23,250 nucleotides of DNA. Origin: a virus. The notes below the pieces were generated by a model, which was not told the origin of the DNA, did not search any database, and saw only the letters and a program-made list of their open reading frames with translations. The position numbers and the translations under genes were made by a program. Each line of letters opens with the position of its first letter. Within the stretch, counting starts at the first letter, position 1. Positions 4,335 through 12,765 of this stretch are shown in pieces. The DNA is taken from positions 1 through 23,250 of the IMG/VR virus record IMGVR_UViG_3300030110_004154; one strand, given 5' to 3'.

Positions 4335-7300
4335 TTACTTCCTCTTTGCCCATCTTTCGTTCAGCTCTCGCATTGCTTCTCTATCAAGCTCACGGGTGCT
4401 TTTCTGGGGCAGGATTGCGACTTCTTTTTTGCTTGCGGGTTCGTAGCCAAGGCTTTCTAGTTCTCTCTTAATGCCCATTCTTAACAGTTCTATCTCTGCA
4501 TCTACAGCCCAGCCCACTGCCAAGTTCCTGCGCTTAATTGCTTCGAGGTCCACCCTGTCCTTGTCCGTTCTGGGGGTATACGGTGTTGTTTGCAGGCTTT
4601 TTTTCCACTCGCTTGCAAGCTTGTTGAGAGATTTGTTCACGTAATTTTGTACGTCAATCTGGTCTTTTTTCCTCAGATAAGAGTCGTCTCTTATTCCAAT
4701 GTACTCTCGCACCGCTTGAGTGACATTTCCTCCATCCTTAAAAGTCTTGGTGGCAATGTCACCCACCATCTTGGAGCCGGTTGCCATCCCTACAAGCTGA
4801 GCAATAATGTAAGGAGACAAGTCATCTGCTGAAGGTCCCCATGACTTGACGGTTTCAGCAATCAATGGGCCTGCCCCGCCCATTTGTAAACCAAAAATAA
4901 CGGCCAGGTCGCTTGCCTTGTTGCCAAGCGATGGGAGTGCAGACCTCACTTCCTCTACTATCTTCAGTCTTTTCTCAGGGTCTGCAAGCGTGCGGGCCGC
5001 GTCTACAATGCGTTCAAGCCTTAGAAACTTCGGGGTTCTATCTCTTCTGTCACGTTCAGTCAAACCGCTGGGTCCGCTCTTAACCCTTGCTGCAACTATC
5101 GAATCAAGCGCAGCCCTTTGAGGGCTGCCTTCAGTAATGAAGTCTTGTATGCTGCCATCGAGACTAGAACCCGCAGCCTCTTTGCCTCGCAAAGACATTG
5201 TAGCCTTGCCAAGCAATCGGAACAGCGGAATCTGTGCGCCCGATACCTCAAAGCGGTTCATCATAAACCGAGTCATTCCGCCGGGACCCTTTGTCAACAA
5301 ACCCATAAAGGGAGCGTCTTTCGTAGGGCCATACCCGCTCAACATCCTAATCTTATCAACTTCAGATTCAGGCAGCTGTCGCGCCATCTGCGATGACAGC
5401 ACGACCCCAAGCCTTCCCCTGGCCTGCCTCGCCTTGCCCGCGCCTATAAGCTTTGTGACGTTCGGGTCTGTAGACTTTATGCCTGACAGCCCTCCGTTAA
5501 TAATATGCTTTGCTAGCCCCTCTTTTAAACCTGGAACCCACATAGCCTTCCAGAACCATGAATAAAATGGAGACGCAAAGACGTCCATGCCCGACTCACG
5601 CAACAGCCGGTTCAGGCCAGACACCTTACTGTAATCAAAATAAAGCCTATTCCCGGCCAAACGTCCCGCTTCCGCCAACAAGGAGGACACCTGCTTGGGT
5701 GACAACTTTCGACCGCGTTGGTTGTTGAGCCGAAAATTCCCGTTTATGTCCTTATAAATTGTCATGCTTCTTTCTGGTGACACGTCGAACGTAAGGGTCT
5801 TTTGTTTTCCCATAGTTTTCAGGCCCTTATCCAAGAGCCTGCCGACAATAAGTCCCCTCTCAAGCTTGAACCATACATCGGATAAACGGTACGCTGTCTC
5901 CATCTTTGTAAGTGCACCCTTCCACAGGTTTAGACCCTTAGATGCGGTCCGCACCAACAGGTTGTCGGCTGCGGTTGCGGTGCCCTGCATGACTTTAGAG
6001 AAAGCCTGAGCCGCATCAGAGTCACTTGCCTCTGCCAGCCACTTGCCAAACTTGTCGGCTACGCCCTTGCCTAAAGCCTGCCTGACTTCAACAGAGGTAA
6101 AGTCTCCCCACCCTGCCTTCTCCCACTCTTTTATCATGGCCATGTCTAGCTCAAGCTTTTCCGCCAGCGCATTATTCTTTTGCTTTCTTGCTTGTGTTAT
6201 TTGCCTCTGAAGTGCTCCGCTTTTGTACCTGTTATAAACGCCTGTAGCCTCTAGCAACCCAATCGGTGTGACGTTTCCATCCACCATTGCACGTAAGGCC
6301 AGGTTGGAAATAAGGTTACCAGCAAACGTAATGGGGTTCATTGCCGTCATCATCGCTTTCCAAGATGAGCTTGCCATCTTTAGCAGGCCTTTACCGGCAA
6401 CGCCCCCTCCAAACAATCCCCTCCATCTCTGGTCAAACTTTATAAAGTCCTGCACTTCTGGTTGGATATAAAGGTTGGACCCCTCGTCAAACCCAAGCCA
6501 CTTCTTTTGCTCTGCGGTTGCCGGTCTTAATCCAACATCTTCCGGCGACCTACCGGCAAGGGTTGCGTCTGTCGCCGCCGTTATCTGCCCTTGGTTCTCC
6601 CCCTTTATTGCCCCCGCAGAGTTTGCAACTTCTTCTTCGAGCATTAAGCGGCGCTCTTTTGCAAGTATCTGTGAAGACACAAAATCCGTATCGTCAATAA
6701 GTTGCGCAAGCCCTTGGGCCCTTGTTTGCGGGTTGAGAATAGTTGCCTCCACCTCAGGAGAGATTCTTGTCCGCTGACGTTCTCCAAATAAAAACTCACG
6801 CCCTCTCTCTAGGGTCTCTGCGGTTTTTCTTCTCCCTTCCATCAAAGCGCCAATAAGGCCATCGCTACTCGTGACTGCGCCTAGACCGCCGGCAGGAGTT
6901 GACGGCTTGGGTGTAAGGGACTGCAAGTACCTAACAGTCTCTGCATTTGACGCTGCTACTTGAAATGGCTTTCCTGACTCAAGCCCTGCAATGACGTGGG
7001 CAATCGACTGTCTTGAGGGGTTGACTCCCTGCCGAGGCGCACCTGTGGTAGGGTCAAGTATTGCTCCATAGCTACTTGTGTGAACCGGCTCCGCCCTTAA
7101 GACCCCCTCGTCGATAACCATGACGGGAATATCTGACTGGCTAATGACATCGGTGTTTACGACCGGGCGACCTTTGACGTACTTTGGAGAGCCCGGCTTT
7201 CCTCGGACACCTTCGTATTGCACGCTTCCTTTAGCGTCTAGGGTCTCCTTGTATAGCGCCCCTTGCGCCTGCTCGATGTCTTTTGTGATTCTAGCGGGAA

Positions 7301-10241
7301 GTTCGTTGCTTAATCTATTCTCTATGTAACGCGCTCTTTTTGCTTGTATTTCAGAGCGAGACAATCCTTGTTCAGCCCATTTTTTCTCTAGCTTGGGGAG
7401 GGCACCCTCAATCGAATCCATAAGGTCCTTGCGAACCATGTCTTCTTGGGCCTTTCTAAGCTCAACCAACAGAGGCTCGGTTGACGCAGACCTTTGCACG
7501 GTAACCGCATGCGGGCCTCCGCCTTGGTCTGAGAGAGCCTCAACATAGGCCGGGTAAAGCTCATCAAACTCAACCAGCCTTCCCTCGTCGCGAACACTTC
7601 TAGCCGAAGCGCCATCCATTACATCTTGAAAGTATGCGTCGTCTGCCACACGCGCCGCGACCGGGGGTCTCGGAACTGCGACAGGCGAAGGCTTAGGAAG
7701 CGGCGGAGGACCCTGGGCAGGCAAAGGCGGTGGACCTTGAGTCGGAAGCGGCGGGGGCACAGGGGCTTCTGGGCGCGGCAGCGGGGGAGGTCCAGGTGGC
7801 GCATCATCAAAAGCTGGCCTGCCTGGGACGGTAGCATCATCAAAAGCTGGCCTGCCTGGGACGGTAGCATCATCGAATACTGGCCTGCCTGGGACGGTGA
7901 CGTCTTGTCGAGGCGCAGCAGGTCTAGCGTCTGATGCCGACCCTGATAAGTCCATTCTGCTTTGGCGAGGAAAGCTTACATAGCTAGAAGGGCTTCCTGG
8001 TGGAGACTGGGCCGGAAGGTCGAGTGTTCCTGCCAACGCCGCTCTATCTTGCGCAGGCACTCTTAGCAGGTCACCGTCTTCAGCGAGCCTTTTAATTGCA
8101 TCGTAGTAAGACCCGTTTGTTCTTTGCACGGTTGCAATGACCGCATCGTAACCCAGCGCGTTTAGAAACTCTTGAGACAGGACCTCTTTGGGAACCGTAT
8201 CAAGAGCATCCATTTCTTTTATGACGTCTGCGGCACTCGCGTTTTCCCCAATGGATTCTCTTAGTTTAGCCTTTTGCTGGTTATACAAATTCTTTGCATC
8301 TTCTGCCCTCTCAAGCTTTCGAGTAACGCGGTACTCTGGACCTGTAGGTCTAATAAGAAAGTTCTGTAGGGCTGTCATAAATTTGCCAACCGGAGCCATT
8401 GCCGCACCGACTTGCTGCAATGCAGGTCCATATAGTTGATATCCAGGCAACGCCTGGGCAGCTATCTTTACCGGCGCAAACATGAGTGCGCCATCCACCT
8501 GGTTGAGGACCCCGGTGATTAGCTCGTACCGGCTTACTTGTTTTCCACGCATTGCCTTTGGCACGTAGGGTTTGTTTGGTGCCGTTACCATTTTCTTTTG
8601 CAGATGCGACTTTAATACAGGGTTCATCTTAAGCGCACGCGCTGCCCCGGTAAACGTCATCAACGTAAACAAAGGGTCTGACTCAAACGCTGTTCCGGGG
8701 TGCTTTGCAACGTTAGTAATGCTGGCACCCAGTGCCTGGACCATGTTTCTAACCGTGTCGGCACGCTTGCCGGAACGCATAAGGTCGTACTCTTTTGCCG
8801 TAAGAGGACGGAATACGCCTCGGTTCCTCATGTCTGCAATGACTGACCGTTTGACTATTTCTGGAACGTCGTCCCCAAGCAACCCGTAGGTTTCCCAAAT
8901 CAACTGGCCCAAGCCAACTACCATCTCACCAATGTTTTTTGCAAAGTTGAGGGGGAGGCTGTCTTTGCCTCGCTTTTCTATTCGAGCCTTGTCGGCAGCC
9001 AGTGCTTGGGCAAACGCTGCGCTTCCAGCATCTTCAGAGCGGTCAAAGAAGCCTGGCTGAAAACCAGTCCAGTCAGTGGGTAGCGACCTGTAAACACCCC
9101 GTGCTATTCCTTCTCCTGCTCTAGCGACAGGGGTTCCAAGAAGATACGTGCCAAGCGCCCCCATTGGGCCTCCCGATAGAAACCCTACTGCCGCTTTTCC
9201 TAGGCCACCCTTGCTTGGCGCTTTCTCATCAACGCCATACCTGTCTAGCGATTTGCCTTCAAGGGACGCTCTTCGCTCGTCTTCTACCGTTTTGTCCGAT
9301 GCCAGGCGGTACGCGCCCAGCTTCTTTAGGTAGGGGTTAATGATTGCCTTGGCGTCTTCGCTGTACTCTTTGTCGTACCTGCCATCGTAGAAGTCGTCTA
9401 CGATTCCTTCTGCGGTACTTAACAATAGCCGGTCAGTTTCTTCTTTCGACTTGTCTTGCAGTAATAACCCAAACCCTCTCTTCTCTAGCATCTCCCTTGC
9501 GGCACCCATCAGTTCTCGCGAGGGTTTAGACCTTAGCTTTAGAAAAGCCTCTTTAAGGTTGTCTGCCCGCCTAGCGTCCTCACTTTTTACCGGCTGCCCT
9601 GGCGCAGACACCAGTTCCCCGCTGCCAAGCATGCGGTCGGCAAAAGCTATTTGTCCTATAGCCGTGCGGTTAAAAAGGCTAAGAGGAACGCTTACTGACT
9701 CTAAAGCCTTACGCGCAGCAAGCGCAACTTTCTCTGGGTCATAGGTTCCCTTCTTGCGACTTTCGCGTATTCTGCGAGATATTTCTTTTCTTGCTTGCTC
9801 AGGAAATGGCGTTGGCGTGCGCGTTGGTGTAATCGGCTTCTTGTACCGAAGGCTTGTCTGTGCAAGCTGATAAGGAAACACAGCATCGTCAGCCCCCATG
9901 CTTTCGTTTGCTTTGGGTGGCTCTGGCTCTGGCTGCTTTGCTGAGCGAAACAAAGGGTCATCCGTTTGCTTTACCGGAGCCCCAAGCTGTCTTGCCAATC
10001 TTCTTGCTGCCTGCACACCAGGCGCAAGCTGTTCGCCTCTTTTCTTTCTTTCTAGAAGCTCACGATACACTTCGCCGGCACGCTCGTGCCCTCTAGTCTT
10101 TTCTTCAATCGGAGTAAGAAGCTCAAGAAGTTCGCTTTGCTTCTTAAACCTTTTACGGCGTCTCGCTTTCTTAGATTTGACCCCCCTTCCAACGCGGTCA
10201 ATATACTCCCCAAGCAGCTCAGGACCTTTTTTGTTGCTCAT
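4335..10241 (-). CDS. Giant internal virion / DNA-ejection protein (probable), 1968 residues
   Basis: 1968 residues from the ATG at 10241, preceded by AAGGGG and TTAGG and only 3 nt after the previous stop. The N-terminus is very basic (KKARRRKRFKKQ). Glycine/alanine-rich hydrophobic stretches, possibly membrane-active, occur near residues 345-375, 430-460 and 575-625. A low-complexity region at about 780-860 holds three 11-residue repeats (TVPGRPAFDDA type) and PPPLP motifs. Near 1265-1320 is a segment of the type WKAMMTAMNPITFAGNLISNL, and near 1530-1570 is FDYSKVSGLNRLLRESG with PFYSWFWKAM. Both resemble modules of very large phage polyvalent or internal virion proteins (LPD38-like, from memory). 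No lytic transglycosylase motif was found. Order after the 219- and 614-residue genes mirrors T7 gp14-gp15-gp16, so I infer the largest ejection protein. Confidence 0.6.
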   Translation of the reverse strand: MSNKKGPELLGEYIDRVGRGVKSKKARRRKRFKKQSELLELLTPIEEKTRGHERAGEVYRELLERKKRGEQLAPGVQAARRLARQLGAPVKQTDDPLFRSAKQPEPEPPKANESMGADDAVFPYQLAQTSLRYKKPITPTRTPTPFPEQARKEISRRIRESRKKGTYDPEKVALAARKALESVSVPLSLFNRTAIGQIAFADRMLGSGELVSAPGQPVKSEDARRADNLKEAFLKLRSKPSRELMGAAREMLEKRGFGLLLQDKSKEETDRLLLSTAEGIVDDFYDGRYDKEYSEDAKAIINPYLKKLGAYRLASDKTVEDERRASLEGKSLDRYGVDEKAPSKGGLGKAAVGFLSGGPMGALGTYLLGTPVARAGEGIARGVYRSLPTDWTGFQPGFFDRSEDAGSAAFAQALAADKARIEKRGKDSLPLNFAKNIGEMVVGLGQLIWETYGLLGDDVPEIVKRSVIADMRNRGVFRPLTAKEYDLMRSGKRADTVRNMVQALGASITNVAKHPGTAFESDPLFTLMTFTGAARALKMNPVLKSHLQKKMVTAPNKPYVPKAMRGKQVSRYELITGVLNQVDGALMFAPVKIAAQALPGYQLYGPALQQVGAAMAPVGKFMTALQNFLIRPTGPEYRVTRKLERAEDAKNLYNQQKAKLRESIGENASAADVIKEMDALDTVPKEVLSQEFLNALGYDAVIATVQRTNGSYYDAIKRLAEDGDLLRVPAQDRAALAGTLDLPAQSPPGSPSSYVSFPRQSRMDLSGSASDARPAAPRQDVTVPGRPVFDDATVPGRPAFDDATVPGRPAFDDAPPGPPPLPRPEAPVPPPLPTQGPPPLPAQGPPPLPKPSPVAVPRPPVAARVADDAYFQDVMDGASARSVRDEGRLVEFDELYPAYVEALSDQGGGPHAVTVQRSASTEPLLVELRKAQEDMVRKDLMDSIEGALPKLEKKWAEQGLSRSEIQAKRARYIENRLSNELPARITKDIEQAQGALYKETLDAKGSVQYEGVRGKPGSPKYVKGRPVVNTDVISQSDIPVMVIDEGVLRAEPVHTSSYGAILDPTTGAPRQGVNPSRQSIAHVIAGLESGKPFQVAASNAETVRYLQSLTPKPSTPAGGLGAVTSSDGLIGALMEGRRKTAETLERGREFLFGERQRTRISPEVEATILNPQTRAQGLAQLIDDTDFVSSQILAKERRLMLEEEVANSAGAIKGENQGQITAATDATLAGRSPEDVGLRPATAEQKKWLGFDEGSNLYIQPEVQDFIKFDQRWRGLFGGGVAGKGLLKMASSSWKAMMTAMNPITFAGNLISNLALRAMVDGNVTPIGLLEATGVYNRYKSGALQRQITQARKQKNNALAEKLELDMAMIKEWEKAGWGDFTSVEVRQALGKGVADKFGKWLAEASDSDAAQAFSKVMQGTATAADNLLVRTASKGLNLWKGALTKMETAYRLSDVWFKLERGLIVGRLLDKGLKTMGKQKTLTFDVSPERSMTIYKDINGNFRLNNQRGRKLSPKQVSSLLAEAGRLAGNRLYFDYSKVSGLNRLLRESGMDVFASPFYSWFWKAMWVPGLKEGLAKHIINGGLSGIKSTDPNVTKLIGAGKARQARGRLGVVLSSQMARQLPESEVDKIRMLSGYGPTKDAPFMGLLTKGPGGMTRFMMNRFEVSGAQIPLFRLLGKATMSLRGKEAAGSSLDGSIQDFITEGSPQRAALDSIVAARVKSGPSGLTERDRRDRTPKFLRLERIVDAARTLADPEKRLKIVEEVRSALPSLGNKASDLAVIFGLQMGGAGPLIAETVKSWGPSADDLSPYIIAQLVGMATGSKMVGDIATKTFKDGGNVTQAVREYIGIRDDSYLRKKDQIDVQNYVNKSLNKLASEWKKSLQTTPYTPRTDKDRVDLEAIKRRNLAVGWAVDAEIELLRMGIKRELESLGYEPASKKEVAILPQKSTRELDREAMRELNERWAKRK
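7801..7899 (-). repeat. Three tandem 33-bp repeats in the giant ejection gene
   Basis: Units are 7801-7833, 7834-7866 and 7867-7899. The first two are identical and the third differs at 4 positions. They encode three copies of an 11-residue unit of the form TVPGRPAFDDA just before a PPPLP-rich tract. The length keeps the frame, so copy number could vary without breaking the protein. It is probably a flexible linker. Confidence 0.9.
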
Positions 10242-10244
10242 ATC

Positions 10245-12089
10245 CTAACCCCTTGGAGTCGAGTCGTCGTCTTCTTCAAGGCTTTTTCTTAGCTTCTCCT
10301 CTTCAATCTCAACTCGACGATTCTGTATCATAAGGAGGCTGTCTTTATAGTCTTTTTGCTCTCCAGATTTACTCTGTTGCTGTGCCGCTTTTTGAAGTCT
10401 ATCTAGGGTAACGGTGTTTGCAGACTTTTGCGCTTTTCTGCGCTTGCTGAGAAGCTCTGGAGTCGGCTTAACCCCTTCCTTTAATTCGACCGTGTAAAAG
10501 GTTGCGGCTAATGGGTTCCTATCATCACCAGGTTTAATGGGAACAAGCTTTAGCCTTGGGTCAAGCTTTCTTGAGGCGTTTCTGCCGCGCCCTGGCATTG
10601 CCCTTCGCAGGATTTTCCACGCCCTCGCCGATGTAAGCTGGGTCTTTGCCCTTAAGAGCGGAATGTTCTCTGCCTTCTCTGCCGCCTGAGTCTTTCTTAG
10701 AAGTGCTTGCGCCTCGATGTTTCGACCCTCTGCCAGAAGCTTTCTTACCTTGAGAAGGGCAAGTCTTCTTTGCGATTCGGTCATAGGGGCAGGCAGCTCT
10801 CTTAAGACGTACTGCTCACCTGCACGAGCACCAGACTCGCCCGCTATGCTGCCAAGCAATCCTGGTGGCATCTCGTATTCACCACGAGCCCTTGCCGCTG
10901 CACCGAGGCGACGGATGTCAGCCGGTGTCTTGGCTAGCTTGCGAATAGCCCTTAGCTCAGTAAGCGAGTACTGAGACAGGTCTTCAGGCAATGCGCTATC
11001 TCCACGCGCTGCCTTGCGGTCTGTCACGTTCTTCTCTCGGAACATCTTGCCAAGCTGGGCAATGTCAATCCTGCCATCCTTCATCGGCACCTTAACGCCA
11101 CCAACCTCTCCAGGTATGGTTGGCATTGGGGCACCAGGCTCCTGACCCAGACGAGCACCCTCTGGCACAGGAAGGACGGTGGGCGTTATCGCTGGCATGT
11201 CTGATGGTCGCTCAGGAAGGTCAGCAGGCTCAGGCCGCAAGAACGGTGACTCGAGTTTTGTCTCTGGAATAGAGGGAACGCTAGCAGGAAGTACCCTGTC
11301 TGGAGGGGCGTCACCTTGAACAAAAGGCCCTCCTATGCGTTCGTCTCTTAGCTTTCGGTTTTGTTCTTCAATCGTTCTTATAATCGGATTATTATCTACC
11401 GCCGCGCCCTTGCCGGTCGAAGTAAACCCTGGCATCAGTTGCCTTGCTATTACCTCGCGTATACCTGCCTTTCTTGCCTCAGACGGAATGGGCGGAGAGG
11501 GGTCCTCGCCAGGAACATTGAGCATTGGACTTAAGCTCGGGTCCAGCTTTAGCTGGGGGCTAGGTACGCCGGTTAGTGCCCTTGGGGTAACTGTGGTCCT
11601 AAACCTTGGCCTTCCCAGGGTTCTATCAAAATAAGATGTCTCTCGCTCTTGCCACGGAGACTCCGTTAAATCGAAGTCATATACATTGGGTATCGGGCCT
11701 CTTGTGGTTTTTCTCGGAGTGCTAAAGCCCATCCGAGGGAACGGCTCTCCACCAAGAGGCACGACTGGCTTAGAGTCTTTTTGAGGCATGGGCTGTGCTG
11801 CGGCGGCGGCTGCGCGTTTCCTTTCAAGGTTACGCATGTTGATAAGCTCGGCGCTTTGTTCTGGCGTAAGCCCATCCTCTAAAGACCTCTGCGCTGCTGC
11901 TGCCCTGGGTGATGTGGGCGGTTTAGCGATAGCCTTACGGATGCCTTTTACAAGCGGGTCAACCAGGGGGAGTGTCCCCTTGATTGCCCGAATGACGTCC
12001 ATGTACTTAGCTACGCCGCTTTTTTCTGGGGCGTCGTCTAGGCTGACTGCATCAATCCTTGCTCGCCTTCGAGGTCTTATGCGTCCCAT
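10245..12089 (-). CDS. Probable internal virion / ejection protein, proline-rich, 614 residues
   Basis: 614 residues from the ATG at 12089, with AGGAG overlapping the stop of the gene before it. The N-terminus is basic (MGRIRPRRRAR). Residues about 50-180 are mixed helices and Pro-rich stretches, 180-345 are strongly proline-rich and probably extended (for example PFLRPEPADLPERPSDMPA), and 365-560 are helical and Lys/Arg/Ala-rich. The C-terminus is charged (EEDDDSTPRG). No enzyme motif or membrane segment is clear. Size and place between a 219-residue Ala/Gly-rich protein and a 1968-residue giant match the middle ejection protein in T7-like gene order (gp15 position). Sequence family not recognised; the role is inferred from context. 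Confidence 0.5.
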   Translation of the reverse strand: MGRIRPRRRARIDAVSLDDAPEKSGVAKYMDVIRAIKGTLPLVDPLVKGIRKAIAKPPTSPRAAAAQRSLEDGLTPEQSAELINMRNLERKRAAAAAAQPMPQKDSKPVVPLGGEPFPRMGFSTPRKTTRGPIPNVYDFDLTESPWQERETSYFDRTLGRPRFRTTVTPRALTGVPSPQLKLDPSLSPMLNVPGEDPSPPIPSEARKAGIREVIARQLMPGFTSTGKGAAVDNNPIIRTIEEQNRKLRDERIGGPFVQGDAPPDRVLPASVPSIPETKLESPFLRPEPADLPERPSDMPAITPTVLPVPEGARLGQEPGAPMPTIPGEVGGVKVPMKDGRIDIAQLGKMFREKNVTDRKAARGDSALPEDLSQYSLTELRAIRKLAKTPADIRRLGAAARARGEYEMPPGLLGSIAGESGARAGEQYVLRELPAPMTESQRRLALLKVRKLLAEGRNIEAQALLRKTQAAEKAENIPLLRAKTQLTSARAWKILRRAMPGRGRNASRKLDPRLKLVPIKPGDDRNPLAATFYTVELKEGVKPTPELLSKRRKAQKSANTVTLDRLQKAAQQQSKSGEQKDYKDSLLMIQNRRVEIEEEKLRKSLEEDDDSTPRG

Positions 12090-12098
12090 GTTAGGCTC

Positions 12099-12758
12099 CT
12101 ATAGTTCAGCGGAAAGGGCGTTAATTATGTTTTGATATTCTGCCCTTGCTTCGGGAAAGTCTGCTTTGTTGGCCAGGTCTGACAACTGGGAAATAGCGCG
12201 ACGTAATCCTTCGGACCCACCTGCAACATTGGCGGCATATATTTCGTTGGCCTGCGTATACGCTTCTGCAACGGCTTCGTCTCGCAGCGACTCAGGAGTG
12301 GCTGCGGACCTTGCCTCTTCAATGTCTGCAAGCATGCCTTGGGCCTGCGTCTGGATGCCCATAATGTTTTTGGCTGCCGTCTGCCTAGCCATTTGTTCTT
12401 TGTTAGCGGCCTCAAAACCAGACTGTGCAAGGCCGGCACGCACCGCGCCTGAGCCTGCAAGCCCCCCGGTACCTCCCGCTAGCCCCATCATTGAACGAGC
12501 AGCGCCCTGCCTTGCCGCACGTATGGACGCCTCTGCCGCTTCTCGCTCTCCAGCGATTCCGCCAAGCAGTGCTTCTCTCTGCCCCTCAAGACCAGTGAGC
12601 GCAGCTTGGCGCTCCCTTAGTGCGTCAGCAATTCGCCTCTGCGCTGCTTCATACTGACCTGTAGTCATAGGGTCGCCGACAACATTGATGTCGCCATCTG
12701 ATATCAACCTTAGTGGCTCATACTCTTCTTGCCCGTAAAACTCTTCGTACTCTGCCAT
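12099..12758 (-). CDS. Probable small internal virion / ejection protein, 219 residues
   Basis: 219 residues from the ATG at 12758; the Shine-Dalgarno GAGG overlaps the upstream stop. After an acidic N-terminus (MAEYEEFYGQEEYEPL) there is a long alanine-rich helix with coiled-coil character (residues about 35-80), a Gly/Ala-rich hydrophobic centre at about 85-115 (MMGLAGGTGGLAGSGAVRAG), and further Ala-rich helices to the end. This arrangement, two helical arms around a hydrophobic glycine-rich middle, resembles small podovirus ejection proteins (T7 gp14 position), which insert into the outer membrane. Gene order fits: it precedes the 614- and 1968-residue proteins. Family membership is not established by sequence. 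Confidence 0.55.
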   Translation of the reverse strand: MAEYEEFYGQEEYEPLRLISDGDINVVGDPMTTGQYEAAQRRIADALRERQAALTGLEGQREALLGGIAGEREAAEASIRAARQGAARSMMGLAGGTGGLAGSGAVRAGLAQSGFEAANKEQMARQTAAKNIMGIQTQAQGMLADIEEARSAATPESLRDEAVAEAYTQANEIYAANVAGGSEGLRRAISQLSDLANKADFPEARAEYQNIINALSAEL

Positions 12759-12765
12759 GACAGCC

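Noticed and set aside
5137-5565. 142-codon plus-strand open frame inside the giant gene
   Set aside because: Antisense shadow; no ribosome-binding site and no coherent protein features.
7626-7934. Arg/Trp-rich plus-strand frame with repeats
   Set aside because: The repeats come from the tandem 33-bp units of the giant gene read on the wrong strand.
12166-12657. 163-codon plus-strand open frame rich in Ala and Ser
   Set aside because: It is the mirror of an Ala/Gly-rich ejection protein; its composition is explained by that gene.
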